From Pseudomonas kuykendallii (GTDB lineage Bacteria; Pseudomonadota; Gammaproteobacteria; Pseudomonadales; Pseudomonadaceae), in the NCBI RefSeq assembly GCF_900106975.1, contig NZ_FNNU01000004.1, positions 496,001 to 560,000 of the forward strand: a stretch of 64,000 nt of DNA, written 5' to 3'. The notes under the pieces were generated by a model that was not told where the DNA came from, searched no databases, and worked only from the letters and a program-made list of their open reading frames with translations. Shown in pieces: positions 45,282 to 55,171 of the stretch. How positions within the stretch are numbered: the stretch's first letter is position 1; each line of letters begins with the position of its first letter. The translations under genes were made by a program, and so were the position numbers.

Positions 45282-45665
45282 TCACTCGAAGCCATGCCCC
45301 GCGTCGACCAGCAGGCGCCGGCCCCGGTCGAGGTCGGCGGCCTTGAGCATCAGGAAGTCGCCGTCGTACGTCGAAACGACGAAGATCCCCAGCCCCGCCT
45401 CCGACAAGGGACGCACCACCGACAGCACGATTCCGGTCTCGTCGAAGGCGAACGGCCCCACCAGTTGCAGGCAGGCCCAGCCGCCGTCCGAGGTCACGCC
45501 GGCCGGCACGCGATGCTGCGGACAGACGATGGACAACTCGTCCGCACTTCGGCTGATGGAGACGAAGCCCGGACCATCGGCCCACGCCGGAATAGACTCG
45601 AAACCGTCCAGTCGGGATACCGCATAGCGTTCGGGCAGCACGCGAAGGCGAACGGAGGCAGTCAT
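45282..45665 (-). CDS. ACT domain protein (CASTOR/ACT_7 type)
   Basis: 127 aa. Two ACT-like halves can be seen: an N-terminal one (VLPERYAVSRLD, ADELSIVCPQ) and a C-terminal one with LVGPFAFDETGIVLSVVRPL and GIFVVSTYDGDFLMLKAADL, the amino-acid-binding fold. Stand-alone proteins of this type are thought to sense small ligands, and the partner is unknown. The ATG at 45665 has AGGA about 8 bases upstream; the longer open frame is not family-like. It lies between the tRNA terminator and the efflux operon and is transcribed alone. Confidence 0.83.
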   Translation of the reverse strand: MTASVRLRVLPERYAVSRLDGFESIPAWADGPGFVSISRSADELSIVCPQHRVPAGVTSDGGWACLQLVGPFAFDETGIVLSVVRPLSEAGLGIFVVSTYDGDFLMLKAADLDRGRRLLVDAGHGFE

Positions 45666-45893
45666 TCGTGAATCCTGGAGGTAGGGATCGGCAAGTGGCG
45701 ACGTGTGGAGAGCACAGCAAGGGAGGTGAACGACCAGCCGCCGACTCCATGCATCAGCCCGATGCAAGACGCCGACTGGTCGCCCGCGCGCATCATAAGC
45801 TACCGACGCGCTATTGACGTCAATTTCACATCTTTAACTGAAGCCGCAGAAACGCTTCCGCTCGCAAAGCGCAGCGGCGGTTTTTGCAGGCAC

Positions 45894-45917
45894 AAAAAAA
45901 GCCGCTCAAGGCAGCTT
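45894..45917 (-). terminator. Intrinsic terminator of the tRNA operon
   Basis: Read on the minus strand, AAGCTGC and GCGGCTT pair (7 bp including one G-T) around CTTGA, followed by TTTTTTT. It is 30 bases beyond the tRNA-Asp CCA end. Confidence 0.88.
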
Positions 45918-45946
45918 CTTTTGTTTCTCCGGTGAGGGAGAAGATA

Positions 45947-46023
45947 TGGCGCAGCGGACGGGACTCGAACCCGCGACCCCCGGCGTGACAGGCCGGTATT
46001 CTAACCGACTGAACTACCGCTGC
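45947..46023 (-). tRNA. tRNA-Asp (anticodon GTC)
   Basis: 77 bases including an encoded CCA. The acceptor stem GCAGCGG/CCGCTGC, D-arm AGTTCAGTCGGTTAGAAT, anticodon loop CTGTCAC (anticodon at 45987-45989) and T-arm GGGTTCGAGTCCC are all intact. The discriminator base is G, the identity element for aspartate. Confidence 0.97.
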
Positions 46024-46054
46024 GTGTCGGTTGGACTTTCGTCCGATTCTCACA

Positions 46055-46130
46055 TGGTGGCTGATGACGGGATCGAACCGCCGACCCCCTGCGTGTGATG
46101 CAGGTGCTCTCCCAGCTGAGCTAATCAGCC
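46055..46130 (-). tRNA. tRNA-Val (anticodon CAC)
   Basis: 76 bases with encoded CCA. The acceptor stem GGCTGAT/ATCAGCC, D-arm AGCTCAGCTGGGAGAGC, anticodon stem CCTGC/GCAGG with loop ATCACAC, and T-arm GCGGTTCGATCCCG(T) are intact. The discriminator is A. It is the first of two tRNAs in the transcript, with 31 bases to tRNA-Asp. Confidence 0.97.
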
Positions 46131-46150
46131 TTCGCCTTGCGAGGTGGCGC

Positions 46151-46179
46151 AATTTACGCAGCGGCCGACGCTAAGTCAA
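46151..46179 (-). promoter_or_regulatory. Sigma-70 promoter of the tRNA operon
   Basis: TTGACT (46174-46179) and TAAATT (46151-46156) are separated by 17 bases on the minus strand. The following bases GCGCCACC form a GC-rich discriminator, typical of stable-RNA promoters under stringent control. Transcription would begin near 46144. Confidence 0.85.
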
Positions 46180-46208
46180 CACCCCGCTTGAACTTTTTCC
46201 GAAAACGC

Positions 46209-47009
46209 TCAGTCGGCGTAGATCATCTTTCGGGTCATGCCACCGTCCACGACGAACTCCTGGCCGGTGACGAAAGTGGCGTTCGGCGAGACCAGCCAGC
46301 TGACCAGCGAAGCGATGTCCTCCACCGTCCCTACCCTTCCTGCCGGATGCTGGTCGTGGTCGCTTTCGGACAGCGGATCGGCGCGCCGATCGCGTGGGTC
46401 GCGGGCGTCGATCCAGCCGGGGCTGACCGCGTTCACGCGGATATCCGGCCCCAGGCTGACCGCCAGCGCACGGGTCAATGCCAGCAGCCCACCCTTGCTC
46501 GCCGAATAGGCTTCGCTATGGGCTTCGGATTGATGCGCGCGGGTGGAGGTCAGGTTTACGATCGAACCGCCATGGGCGCGCAGGTAGGGCGCGCAATGCT
46601 TGGCCAGCAGCATAGGCCCGGTGAGATTGACCGCCAGGACGCGGTTCCACTCGCCCATGGGAAGGCTTTCCAGCGGCGAGTTATAGGGATCGGCGTGTCC
46701 GGCGTTGTTGATCAGCGCATCGAGGCGGCCGAACTGGCCAAGCACTTCGGCCACCGCGGTGGCGACCTGTTTCTCGTCGCTGACGTCCATCCGGATGAAC
46801 CAGGCGCTTTCACCCAGCGCCCTGGCGACGCGCGAACCCCGTTCGCGCTCGACGTCGGCGAGCACCACCTGCCAACCCTCGGCGATCAGCCAGGCGGCGA
46901 TCCCCAGGCCGATACCGCGCGCGCCACCGGTGACCAGCGCGACCTTGCCGTTCGCTCCTGCGGCGGAACGGGGCGCCCACTCCAGGGCGTCCCGCTCGCC
47001 CGCCGTCAT
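46209..47009 (-). CDS. Short-chain dehydrogenase/reductase next to metZ
   Basis: 266 aa. The cofactor motif is [20 protein letters not shown], followed by LADVERERG (Asp, NAD preference), [10 protein letters not shown], catalytic Ser in [10 protein letters not shown], Tyr/Lys in [11 protein letters not shown], and a C-terminal [19 protein letters not shown]. The ATG overlaps the metZ stop by four bases, so translation is coupled to metZ. The same neighbour is known to me beside metZ in P. aeruginosa. Its substrate is unknown; a link to methionine synthesis is not established. Confidence 0.9.
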   Translation of the reverse strand: MTAGERDALEWAPRSAAGANGKVALVTGGARGIGLGIAAWLIAEGWQVVLADVERERGSRVARALGESAWFIRMDVSDEKQVATAVAEVLGQFGRLDALINNAGHADPYNSPLESLPMGEWNRVLAVNLTGPMLLAKHCAPYLRAHGGSIVNLTSTRAHQSEAHSEAYSASKGGLLALTRALAVSLGPDIRVNAVSPGWIDARDPRDRRADPLSESDHDQHPAGRVGTVEDIASLVSWLVSPNATFVTGQEFVVDGGMTRKMIYAD

Positions 47010-48226
47010 ACCGTGCGCAGGGCAGCGAGACCCAGAGCCAGGTCCGCCTTGATGTCGTCGATGTCCTCGAGGCCCACGGCGACACGGATCAGGTTGTCAT
47101 GAATCCCGGCGCGTTCGCGATCCTGTTGCGACAGGCGACCGTGCGAGGTGGTCGCCGGATGGGCGATGGTGGTCTTGGTATCGCCCAGGTTGGTGGTGAT
47201 GGAGATCATCCGTGTGGCATCGATGACCGCCCAGGCGCCCGCCTTGCCGCCGGCAACCTCGAAGCTCACCACCGCGCCGAACGCCTTCTGCTGCCGCTTG
47301 GCCAGCTCATGCTGCGGATGGCTGGCCAGGCCGGAGTAGTAGACGCGCTCTACGCCCGGCTGGCCTTCCAGCCACTGCGCCAGCTCCAGCGCCGACTCGC
47401 TGTGCGCGCGCATGCGCACGCGCAGGGTTTCCAGGCCCTTGAGGAACACCCAGGCATTGAACGGACTCAGCGTGGGACCGGCGGTACGCAGGAACCCCAC
47501 CACTTCGGCCATCTGCGCCGCGCGACCGGCGACCACGCCGCCGAGGCAGCGACCCTGGCCGTCGATGTACTTGGTCGCGGAGTGGATGACGATGTCCGCA
47601 CCGAGCTTCAGCGGCTGCTGCAGCGCGGGCGTGCAAAAGCAGTTGTCCACCGCCAGTAGCGCGCCGTGGGCGTGGGTGATTTCGGCCAGCGCGGCGATAT
47701 CGACCAGTTCGGCGAGCGGGTTCGAAGGGGATTCGACGAAGGCCAGCCTGGTGTTCGGCTTGAACGCCGCGCGCCAGCCGTCGAGATCGGCCAGTGGCGG
47801 GTAGTCGACCTGCACGCCGAAACGCTTCAGGTACTTCTCGAACAGGCTGATGGTCGAGCCGAAGACGCTGCGCGAGACCAGCACATGATCGCCGGAACTG
47901 CACAGGCTCATGACCATGGCCAGGATCGCGGACATCCCCGAGGCGGTGGCGACCGCCTGTTCGGCGCCTTCGAGCGCGGCGATGCGCTCCTCGAACATGC
48001 GCACGGTGGGGTTGGTGTAGCGCGAATAGACGTTGCCCGGCACCTCGCCGCCAAAGCGCGCGGCGGCATCGGCAGCAGTGCGGAACACGTAGCTGGAGGT
48101 GAAGAACAGCGGCTCACCGTGCTCGCCTTCTGGCGTGCGCTGCTGGCCGGCACGCACCGCCAGGGTATCGAAACCTACGCCGCCCAGGTCGCTGTCGAGC
48201 CGACCGGCATCCCATTCCTGGGTCAT
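47006..48226 (-). CDS. metZ: O-succinylhomoserine sulfhydrylase
   Basis: 406 aa, a PLP-dependent Cys/Met metabolism enzyme. It makes homocysteine directly from O-succinylhomoserine and sulfide, the route used by Pseudomonas. The PLP lysine is Lys219 in [44 protein letters not shown] and the C-terminal [12 protein letters not shown] are family features. No SAM riboswitch or Met leader was recognised in the 79-base gap to purF. It is coupled to the SDR gene downstream. Confidence 0.93.
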   Translation of the reverse strand: MTQEWDAGRLDSDLGGVGFDTLAVRAGQQRTPEGEHGEPLFFTSSYVFRTAADAAARFGGEVPGNVYSRYTNPTVRMFEERIAALEGAEQAVATASGMSAILAMVMSLCSSGDHVLVSRSVFGSTISLFEKYLKRFGVQVDYPPLADLDGWRAAFKPNTRLAFVESPSNPLAELVDIAALAEITHAHGALLAVDNCFCTPALQQPLKLGADIVIHSATKYIDGQGRCLGGVVAGRAAQMAEVVGFLRTAGPTLSPFNAWVFLKGLETLRVRMRAHSESALELAQWLEGQPGVERVYYSGLASHPQHELAKRQQKAFGAVVSFEVAGGKAGAWAVIDATRMISITTNLGDTKTTIAHPATTSHGRLSQQDRERAGIHDNLIRVAVGLEDIDDIKADLALGLAALRTV

Positions 48227-48251
48227 ATCGCTACCTCACGAAAAGTAGGAC

Positions 48252-48274
48252 TGCAGGGTGCGCCGTGCGCGCCC
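48252..48274 (+). repeat. Dispersed GCAGGGTG palindromic element
   Basis: GCAGGGTGCGCCGTGCGCGCCCT closely resembles the element at 5227-5248 with a few changes. It lies in the 79-base gap between purF and metZ and might moderate transcription between them. Confidence 0.5.
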
Positions 48275-48305
48275 TCGAAACGGACAGGGTCGCCCCTGCC
48301 CGCCA

Positions 48306-49814
48306 TCAGTTGTTGTACAGGTCGATGATCGCGCTGACCGCCTGAGATTTGACCTTGCTCGCGTCGTTGCGCGCCTGCTCGATGCGGTTCAGGTAGGCCT
48401 CGTCGATGTCACCGGTGACGTACTTGCCATCGAACACCGCGCAGTCGAAGTTGGCGATCTTGATCTTCTTGCTGCCGCTGACCGCTTCGATCAGGTCCGG
48501 CAGATCCTGGTAGATCAGCCAGTCGGCGCCGATCAGCTCGCAGACTTCTTCGGTGGTACGGCCGTGAGCGATCAGCTCATGGGCGCTTGGCATGTCGATG
48601 CCGTAGACGTTCGGGTAACGCACCGCCGGTGCTGCCGAGCAGAAGTAGACGCTCTTCGCACCGGCTTCGCGGGCCATCTGGATGATCTGCTTGCAGGTGG
48701 TGCCACGCACGATGGAGTCGTCCACCAGCATCACGTTCTTGCCGCGAAACTCCAGCTCGATCGCGTTGAGCTTCTGCCGTACGGATTTCTTGCGCGCCGC
48801 CTGGCCGGGCATGATGAAGGTCCGCCCGATGTAGCGATTCTTGACGAAGCCCTCGCGAAACTTCACACCCAGGCGGTTGGCCAACTCCAGCGCGGCGGTG
48901 CGGCTGGTATCGGGAATCGGGATGACCACGTCGATGTCGTGCTGCGGACGCTCGCGGAGGATCTTGTCGGCCAGCTTCTCGCCCATGCGCAGGCGCGCCT
49001 TGTAGACCGAGATGCCGTCCATGATCGAGTCCGGACGCGCCAGGTAGACGTGCTCGAAGATGCACGGAGCGTATTTCGGATTCGTCGCGCACTGCCGGGT
49101 GAACAGCTTGCCGTCCTCGGTGATGTACACCGCCTCGCCCGGCGCCAGATCGCGGATCAGGGTGAAGCCGAGCACGTCCAGCGAGACGCTCTCGGAGGCG
49201 ATCATGTATTCCACGCCCTCGTCGGTGTGGCGCTGGCCGAACACGATCGGACGAATGCCGTTGGGGTCGCGGAACCCGACGATGCCGTAGCCGGTGATCA
49301 TCGCCACCACGGCGTAACCGCCCAGGCAACGCTCGTGCACGTGGGTGACGGCGGCGAACACGTCTTCCTCGGTCGGCTGCAGCTTGCCGCGCTGGGCCAG
49401 TTCGTGGGCGAACACGTTGAGCAGCACTTCCGAGTCGGAATTGGTATTCACGTGGCGCAGGTCGGATTCGTAGATTTCCTTGGCCAACTGCTCGACGTTG
49501 GTCAGGTTGCCGTTGTGTGCCAGGGTGATGCCGTACGGCGAGTTGACGTAGAACGGCTGTGCCTCGGCCGAGCTGGAGCTGCCGGCGGTCGGGTAGCGCA
49601 CGTGGCCGATGCCCATGTGGCCGACCAGGCGCTGCATGTGGCGTTGCTGGAAGACGTCACGCACCAGGCCGTTGTCCTTGCGCAGGAACAGGCGACCGTC
49701 GTGGCTGGTGACGATCCCGGCAGCATCCTGGCCGCGGTGCTGGAGGACGGTCAGGCCGTCATACAGCGCCTGATTGACGTTCGACTTACCGACGATACCG
49801 ACGATGCCACACAT
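48306..49814 (-). CDS. purF: Amidophosphoribosyltransferase
   Basis: 502 aa, the first committed enzyme of purine synthesis (PRPP plus glutamine to phosphoribosylamine). The N-terminus [20 protein letters not shown] has the glutaminase nucleophile Cys2. The phosphoribosyltransferase domain has the PRPP loop [19 protein letters not shown] (about residues 360-378). The ATG at 49814 is used so that Cys is at position 2; the five codons upstream cannot be part of an active enzyme. It follows cvpA by 79 bases, the usual order. Confidence 0.96.
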   Translation of the reverse strand: MCGIVGIVGKSNVNQALYDGLTVLQHRGQDAAGIVTSHDGRLFLRKDNGLVRDVFQQRHMQRLVGHMGIGHVRYPTAGSSSSAEAQPFYVNSPYGITLAHNGNLTNVEQLAKEIYESDLRHVNTNSDSEVLLNVFAHELAQRGKLQPTEEDVFAAVTHVHERCLGGYAVVAMITGYGIVGFRDPNGIRPIVFGQRHTDEGVEYMIASESVSLDVLGFTLIRDLAPGEAVYITEDGKLFTRQCATNPKYAPCIFEHVYLARPDSIMDGISVYKARLRMGEKLADKILRERPQHDIDVVIPIPDTSRTAALELANRLGVKFREGFVKNRYIGRTFIMPGQAARKKSVRQKLNAIELEFRGKNVMLVDDSIVRGTTCKQIIQMAREAGAKSVYFCSAAPAVRYPNVYGIDMPSAHELIAHGRTTEEVCELIGADWLIYQDLPDLIEAVSGSKKIKIANFDCAVFDGKYVTGDIDEAYLNRIEQARNDASKVKSQAVSAIIDLYNN

Positions 49815-49893
49815 GTGACGCAACCTCACTGGTTCAGGCTAAAGACAGGTTTGCGAAGGCCGGCATGTTCGCACGACAACCGCATGACCTCTT

Positions 49894-50433
49894 TTACTTG
49901 GGCATCAGCCCACTGGCGTTCAATCCCTGGGAAACGGCGCTGTCGATCATCCAATGACCGGCAAGATTCAGAATCAGGTTCTTCGACCAATCGGCGACCA
50001 TCAGGAAATGCGGCAACAGCACCGACTGTTGCCACCAGACGTCCTCCTGGACCGGCGCCAGGCTCAGCAGCCCCACAAGGACCACCACCAGCAGCGCACC
50101 GCGCGCCGCGCCGAAGACCATGCCGAGAAAACGGTCGGTACCGGAAAGGCCGGTGACCCGGATCAGCTCGCCGATCAGGAAATTGATCAACGCACCGACC
50201 AGCAGTGTCACCACGAAAAGAATGATGCAGGCGGCGATCACGCGCGCCGACGGGGTTTCGATGAAGCGGTCCAGGTACACCGACAGTGCACCGCCGAACA
50301 TCCAGGCGACCACGCCGGCAACGATCCAGGTGAGCAGCGACAGGGCTTCCTTGACGAAGCCGCGCTTCAAACTGATCAGACTGGAAACGGCGATAACGGC
50401 GACTATCGCCCAATCGACCCAGGTGAATGCCAC
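49894..50433 (-). CDS. cvpA: CvpA family membrane protein
   Basis: 179 aa with four membrane helices (about 3-20, 25-45, 62-85, 97-120). The conserved opening is VDWAIVAVIAVSSLISLKRG, then GFVKEALSLLTWIVA and GTDRFLGMVFGAARG. Known for effects on colicin V export and later envelope stress; exact activity is unresolved. GTG at 50433 is favoured because it gives the family start (M)AFTWVDW. GTG at 50451, six codons earlier, cannot be excluded. It is part of the accD-folC-dedD-cvpA-purF order. Confidence 0.9.
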   Translation of the reverse strand: MAFTWVDWAIVAVIAVSSLISLKRGFVKEALSLLTWIVAGVVAWMFGGALSVYLDRFIETPSARVIAACIILFVVTLLVGALINFLIGELIRVTGLSGTDRFLGMVFGAARGALLVVVLVGLLSLAPVQEDVWWQQSVLLPHFLMVADWSKNLILNLAGHWMIDSAVSQGLNASGLMPK

Positions 50434-50545
50434 GATGCTGCCTGCCAACACGGTGCTGCCTGCGAACGGGAAAGGCGCGGAATTTTAGCAGAGCCGACCC
50501 GCTCCGGTAAGCGAAGCTTTCTATCGCCTCGCCTGGCTGCGCCTA

Positions 50546-51157
50546 TCAGGGTTTGAAGCGCACCACGAAACCGTTGAGCTTCTGCTGCTTGTTGAGCTGA
50601 TCGCGCAGACGGTCGGCCTCCGCCCGCTCGATCACCGGACCGACGAATACCCGGTTCATGTTCTCGGCGTTGCGGATGTAGGCGTTGTAGCCCTGATTGC
50701 GCAGGGTCGCCTGCAGCGTTTCGGCGCTGGCGCGATTGGACAGGCTGGCCAGTTGGACCGACCAGCTGATGGGGAGATTATTGGCATCCAGACGACTATC
50801 CGCCGGTTTGCTCGCCGGTGCCGGCGCGGGAACAGTTGCCGAGGGGGCAGCCGGAGCAGCCGGCGCGGTCGGCGCCGGAACGCTGGCGGCAGACGTAGCA
50901 GGCAAAGCGGCAATCGGCGTCTGAGGCGGATCGGCCGGCACCGGCTCGTCCGGCAGAGGCTGGGGCTCGGGCACCGCGACCGACTCGACCTCGATGGTCG
51001 GCGCCGCCGGGGTCGCCGGCATGCTCGGCGCGTCCACCACGACGCGACGCAGTTCGTCGTCGCGGGAGAGCAGCATCGGCACGAAGATCACCGCCAGCGC
51101 GACCAGCACCAGCGCGCCGACCATACGTTGCTTGAGCCCTTTGTCCAGCACAGCCAT
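50546..51157 (-). CDS. dedD: SPOR domain protein (DedD-like)
   Basis: 203 aa. A short cytoplasmic start (MAVLDKGLKQRMVGA) and one membrane helix (ALVLVALAVIFVPMLL, about 15-30) are followed by a Pro/Ala-rich periplasmic linker (about 40-118). The C-terminal SPOR domain (about 125-203) has WSVQLASLSNRASAETLQ and NRVFVGPVIERAEADRL. SPOR domains bind peptidoglycan stripped of stem peptides at the division septum. It starts 9 bases after the folC stop with AGGAG ahead of the ATG. Confidence 0.92.
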   Translation of the reverse strand: MAVLDKGLKQRMVGALVLVALAVIFVPMLLSRDDELRRVVVDAPSMPATPAAPTIEVESVAVPEPQPLPDEPVPADPPQTPIAALPATSAASVPAPTAPAAPAAPSATVPAPAPASKPADSRLDANNLPISWSVQLASLSNRASAETLQATLRNQGYNAYIRNAENMNRVFVGPVIERAEADRLRDQLNKQQKLNGFVVRFKP

Positions 51158-51166
51158 TCCCCGCTC

Positions 51167-52441
51167 CTAGTACCGGGCCAACCATTCCAGGGCCTCGGCC
51201 ACACAATAAAAAGAACCGAATACCACGATTTCGTCGCCCGTCGACGCCCGCTCGCACTGAGCCTCGATGGCGCGGCCGATGTCGCCTGCGTCGCTCGCCT
51301 CGGCCCCGACCTCCTGCAACGCGGCCAGCAATTCGGCGGCCGGCCGAGAGCGCGGCGTCGGTAGCGCAGCGACCGACCAGCTGGAGATCTGTGGCAACAG
51401 CGGCTGCAGCACGCCCGCAAGGTCCTTGTCGGCCAGCAGACCGAACACCGCCAGACGTTGCCCGCCGATCGGCGTCGATGCCAGACGGCGTGCCAGGTAC
51501 TCGGCGGCATGGGGATTATGCCCAACATCGAGCAACAGTGTCAGGGACTTGCCTCGCCAGTGAATCGCCCGCCGGTCCAACCGCCCGGTAACGCGGGTTC
51601 GCGCCAGCGCCTCGAAGAGCACCGGAGGATGCCAGTCGAGCCCCAGTAGCGCGAAGGCCTGCAGGGCGAGCGCTGCGTTTTCCATCGGCAGGTCTAGCAG
51701 CGGGAGGTCGTGCAGCTCCAGCACCTGGCCGGCGCCATCGCGGCCCTGCCAGTGCCAGCCCTGCTCGCCGATCGCCAGATCGTAATCGCGTCCCCGCAAG
51801 TACAGGGGCGCCTCCAGCTCGGCGGCCTTGTCCAGCAACGGCGCCGGGGGATCGAGGTCGCCGCACAGCGCGGGCTTGCCGGCGCGCAGGATGCCGGCCT
51901 TCTCGAAGGCGACCGACTCGCGGCTGTCGCCCAGCCAGTCGGCGTGATCGAGGCCGATGCTGGTGACCAGCGCCAGATCGGCATCGATTAGGTTCACCGC
52001 ATCCAGCCGCCCGCCGAGGCCGACTTCGAGCACCACGGCGTCGAGCCCGGCCCGCCCAAACAACCAGAAGGCCGCCAGTGTGCCCATCTCGAAATAGGTC
52101 AGGGAAATCTCGCCACGCGCGGCCTCTACCGCGGTGAAGGCTTCGCACAGTTGCGCATCGCTGGCCTCGACGCCATTCAGCCAGACGCGCTCGTTGTAAC
52201 GCAGCAGGTGCGGCGAGCTATAAACGCCGACGCGCAGCCCCTGCGCCCGCATCAGCTCGGCGAGAAACGCGCACGTAGAGCCCTTGCCATTGGTGCCGGT
52301 GACGGTGATCACCCGCGGCGCGGGTCTGCCCAGCCCGAGGCGCCGGGCCGCTTCCCGCGAGCGTTCCAGGCCCATTTCGATGGCCGTGGGGTGCAGTTGC
52401 TCGAGGTAAGCGAGCCAGTCGTCGAGGCTGCGCTCGATCAT
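51167..52441 (-). CDS. folC: Folylpolyglutamate synthase/dihydrofolate synthase
   Basis: 424 aa, Mur-ligase fold. The P-loop [18 protein letters not shown] is at about residues 46-63. [20 protein letters not shown] and [20 protein letters not shown] are the metal and folate-binding regions. The C-terminal domain has [19 protein letters not shown]. It adds glutamate to dihydropteroate and to folates. The ATG overlaps the accD stop by four bases. Confidence 0.95.
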   Translation of the reverse strand: MIERSLDDWLAYLEQLHPTAIEMGLERSREAARRLGLGRPAPRVITVTGTNGKGSTCAFLAELMRAQGLRVGVYSSPHLLRYNERVWLNGVEASDAQLCEAFTAVEAARGEISLTYFEMGTLAAFWLFGRAGLDAVVLEVGLGGRLDAVNLIDADLALVTSIGLDHADWLGDSRESVAFEKAGILRAGKPALCGDLDPPAPLLDKAAELEAPLYLRGRDYDLAIGEQGWHWQGRDGAGQVLELHDLPLLDLPMENAALALQAFALLGLDWHPPVLFEALARTRVTGRLDRRAIHWRGKSLTLLLDVGHNPHAAEYLARRLASTPIGGQRLAVFGLLADKDLAGVLQPLLPQISSWSVAALPTPRSRPAAELLAALQEVGAEASDAGDIGRAIEAQCERASTGDEIVVFGSFYCVAEALEWLARY

Positions 52442-53340
52442 GCCTCGGCGGGAGCCTGGACCGGCGCCACGGAGTGCACGGGGCTGGGAAGCCCCATGAG
52501 CTGGGCGAGCAGGCGCGCCAGACGCGGGCGCAGTTCGGCACGGTGGATGATCATGTCGATGGCGCCGTGATCGAGAAGGAACTCGCTACGCTGGAAGCCT
52601 TCCGGCAGTTTCTCGCGCACCGTCTGTTCGATCACGCGCGGGCCGGCGAAGCCGATCAGCGCCTTGGGTTCGGCCACGATCACGTCGCCGAGCATGGCCA
52701 GACTGGCCGACACCCCGCCATACACCGGGTCGGTCAGCACGGAAATGAACGGCAGGCCTTCTTCGCGCAGACGCGCCAGCACCGCCGAGGTCTTGGCCAT
52801 CTGCATCAGCGAGATCAGTGCTTCCTGCATGCGCGCGCCGCCGGACGCGGAGAAGCACAGCATCGGGCAGCGCTGCTCGAGGGCGACGTTGGCCGCGCGC
52901 ACGAATCGCTCACCCACCACGGCACCCATCGAGCCGCCCATGAAGGAGAACTCGAAAGCCACCGCAACCACCGGAATGTCCTGCAGCGTGCCGCGCATGG
53001 CAATCAGCGCGTCCTTCTCGCCGGTGTCCTTCTGCGCAGCGGTCAGACGGTCCTTGTACTTCTTGCTGTCACGAAACTTGAGGCGATCCACCGGCTCCAG
53101 CTCTGCGCCGATCTCTTCGCGACCCTCCGGATCGAGGAAGATGTTCAGCCGCGCACGCGCATCGATGCGCATGTGGTGGTTGCACTTGGGGCAGACGTCG
53201 AGGGTCTTTTCCAGCTCCGGCTTGTACAGCACCGCCTCGCAGGACGGGCACTTGTGCCAGAGCCCTTCGGGCACGGAACTCTTCTTCACCTCGGACCGCA
53301 TGATCGAAGGGATCAGTTTGTCTACCAGCCAGTTGCTCAT
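52438..53340 (-). CDS. accD: Acetyl-CoA carboxylase carboxyltransferase beta subunit
   Basis: 300 aa. An N-terminal zinc ribbon has the four Cys ligands in CPSC (about 32-35) and CPKC (about 51-54). The crotonase-fold carboxyltransferase domain has [20 protein letters not shown] and [18 protein letters not shown]. With AccA it transfers carboxyl from biotin to acetyl-CoA, making malonyl-CoA. The zinc ribbon can bind accD mRNA in E. coli. The ATG at 53340 starts the family N-terminus [16 protein letters not shown]. The 280-base gap upstream to trpF holds no gene and presumably the promoter. Confidence 0.95.
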   Translation of the reverse strand: MSNWLVDKLIPSIMRSEVKKSSVPEGLWHKCPSCEAVLYKPELEKTLDVCPKCNHHMRIDARARLNIFLDPEGREEIGAELEPVDRLKFRDSKKYKDRLTAAQKDTGEKDALIAMRGTLQDIPVVAVAFEFSFMGGSMGAVVGERFVRAANVALEQRCPMLCFSASGGARMQEALISLMQMAKTSAVLARLREEGLPFISVLTDPVYGGVSASLAMLGDVIVAEPKALIGFAGPRVIEQTVREKLPEGFQRSEFLLDHGAIDMIIHRAELRPRLARLLAQLMGLPSPVHSVAPVQAPAEA

Positions 53341-53620
53341 GCTGTCGTTCTCCAAAGCTTCGGGCCCGCGCGCCACGAGGGCGCTTGCCGGGCGGATTCA
53401 AAGTCGCGACCGCGAGCGGCGCATTCGGCGTGCCAGGCACCCACGGGGCCGGGCTGATCCGCGCCGCCACTCGAACGAGCAGGCACACGGATCGAAAAAC
53501 AGTTCGTCGACAGGCGCCGTAGAGCGCCCGCAGCGCTTCGCGCCTGCGTCGACGACGCGTCAGTGCTAGTGGACGGCTGACGAGGGAAGGCCGTCACATG
53601 AACAGCGTCCACGCGCAGCA

Positions 53621-54250
53621 TCACGCCGCCGAGCCGCCTTTGACGGCATCGATGAACGCACGAATCTTCTGCGCATCCTTGATGCCCTTGCTGGCCTCCA
53701 CTCCGCCACTGACGTCCACGGCATACGGACGAACCTGCCGAACGGCATCGGCGACGTTATCGGGCGTGAGCCCACCGGCGAGGATCAGCGGCTTGGACAG
53801 TTCCCGGGGAATCAGCGACCAGTCGAAGGATTCGCCGGTACCACCGGGAACACCGGCGACATAGGTGTCGAGCAGAATGCCGCTGGCCTTCGGGTAGCGG
53901 GCGGCCAGCGCGGCGATGTCATCGCCCGGCTTGACCCGCAGCGCCTTGATGAACGGCCGGTGATAGCCGTCGCAGGCATCCGCGCTTTCATCGCCATGGA
54001 ACTGCAGAAGATCGAGCGGCACGGCGTCGAGGATCTCTCCCAGTTCGCAGCGACTGGCATCGACGAATAGACCGACGGTGGTTACGAAGGGCGGCAAGGC
54101 CGCGATGATCGCCCGCGCCTGCTGAACGGAAACCGCACGTGGGCTGCGCCGGTAGAACACCAGGCCGATCGCATCGGCACCGGCGTCAACCGCGGCGAGA
54201 GCGTCTTCGATGCGGGTAATACCGCAGATTTTGCTGCGAACGGCTGGCAA
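53621..54250 (-). CDS. trpF: Phosphoribosylanthranilate isomerase
   Basis: 209 aa, a TIM barrel. [20 protein letters not shown] contains the general-base Cys (Cys9), and [20 protein letters not shown] has the general-acid Asp and phosphate loop. [18 protein letters not shown] closes the barrel. It catalyses the third pathway-specific step of tryptophan synthesis. The start must be the rare TTG at 54250, since no ATG or GTG precedes the first beta strand in this frame. It is not next to other trp genes, as usual in Pseudomonas. Confidence 0.93.
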   Translation of the reverse strand: MPAVRSKICGITRIEDALAAVDAGADAIGLVFYRRSPRAVSVQQARAIIAALPPFVTTVGLFVDASRCELGEILDAVPLDLLQFHGDESADACDGYHRPFIKALRVKPGDDIAALAARYPKASGILLDTYVAGVPGGTGESFDWSLIPRELSKPLILAGGLTPDNVADAVRQVRPYAVDVSGGVEASKGIKDAQKIRAFIDAVKGGSAA

Positions 54251-54301
54251 GTTGCGAGGACCTCGGGGATCTGATAGCCCCGAATGGTAGCAAATGCGCT
54301 T

Positions 54302-55168
54302 CTAGGCGTCAGCCATCACGTCCGGCAGGCCGGAGAGGAAATGCGGGCCCAGGTAGCGTTGGGGGAGCTCGAACTCGGCCGGATACTCGACCTGCACCAG
54401 GTACAGACCGAACGGATGCGCCGTCACGCCGCCGGTGCGTCGTACACGGGTTTCCAGCACTTCCCTAGCCCATTCCAGCGGACGCTCTCCGGCGCCGATG
54501 GTCATCAGCACACCGGCGATGTTGCGCACCATGTGATGAAGGAACGCGTTGGCACGGATGTCCAGAACGATGAAGCGACCGTGTTCGATCAGCTCGAGGT
54601 GATGGATGGTCTTTATCGGCGACTTGGCCTGGCACTGACGCGCGCGAAAGGCGCTGAAATCATGCGTGCCAACCAGACTGCGCGCGGCTTCGCGCATGCG
54701 CGCGATGTCCAGCGGGCGGTGATTCCAGGTCACCTCCTCAGCCATGTGCGCCGGACGAATCTGATCGTTGTAGATGACATAGCGATAGCGCCGCGCCATG
54801 GCCGAGAACCGCGCATCGAACGCGCGCGGCATGAACTTGGCCCAGGTCACGCTGATGTCCGGGGGGAGATTCAGGTTGGCGCCCATGATCCAGGAATGCA
54901 GCGAACGCTCCACCGAGGTATCGAAGTGCACCACCTGGCCGCTGGCATGTACCAGGGCATCGGTACGCCCCGCGCAGCTCAGGGTAACGGGTGCCCCACC
55001 GGCGACCTTGGACAGGGCCTTTTCGAGGGACTCCTGAATCGACGGAACGCCGGCGCGCTGACGCTGGAAGCCGCGGTAGCGGGTTCCGCGGTACTCAACG
55101 CCCAGGGCGACTCTGAAAAAGCCAGCGGCAGCCACTGGGGCTGCCGCTTCGGGTACTGCATCGGTCAT
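54302..55168 (-). CDS. truA: tRNA pseudouridine(38-40) synthase
   Basis: 288 aa. The catalytic Asp is in CAGRTDALVHASGQVVHFDT. Other family parts are VEYRGTRYRGFQRQ, ARRYRYVIYND and NAFLHHMVRNIAGVL. It isomerises U38, U39 and U40 in the anticodon arm of many tRNAs. The N-terminus carries an extra ~15 residue Ala/Pro-rich stretch before the fold. It begins 3 bases after the fimV stop, so coupled translation is likely, and trpF begins 51 bases beyond its stop. Confidence 0.95.
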   Translation of the reverse strand: MTDAVPEAAAPVAAAGFFRVALGVEYRGTRYRGFQRQRAGVPSIQESLEKALSKVAGGAPVTLSCAGRTDALVHASGQVVHFDTSVERSLHSWIMGANLNLPPDISVTWAKFMPRAFDARFSAMARRYRYVIYNDQIRPAHMAEEVTWNHRPLDIARMREAARSLVGTHDFSAFRARQCQAKSPIKTIHHLELIEHGRFIVLDIRANAFLHHMVRNIAGVLMTIGAGERPLEWAREVLETRVRRTGGVTAHPFGLYLVQVEYPAEFELPQRYLGPHFLSGLPDVMADA

Positions 55169-55171
55169 ATG

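Noticed and set aside
45792-45823. TTGACG...TATGAT as a promoter for the ACT gene (minus strand)
   Set aside because: Both hexamers are good, but the spacer is 20 bases, too long for sigma-70. The TTGACGTCAA palindrome is noted but unexplained.
48227-48305. Possible SAM riboswitch or Met leader before metZ
   Set aside because: The 79-base gap shows only a TAGGGTG-type palindrome; no leader peptide or kink-turn pattern was recognised.
53341-53620. Possible small gene between trpF and accD
   Set aside because: Short frames there lack a ribosome site and family features; the stretch most likely holds the accD promoter.
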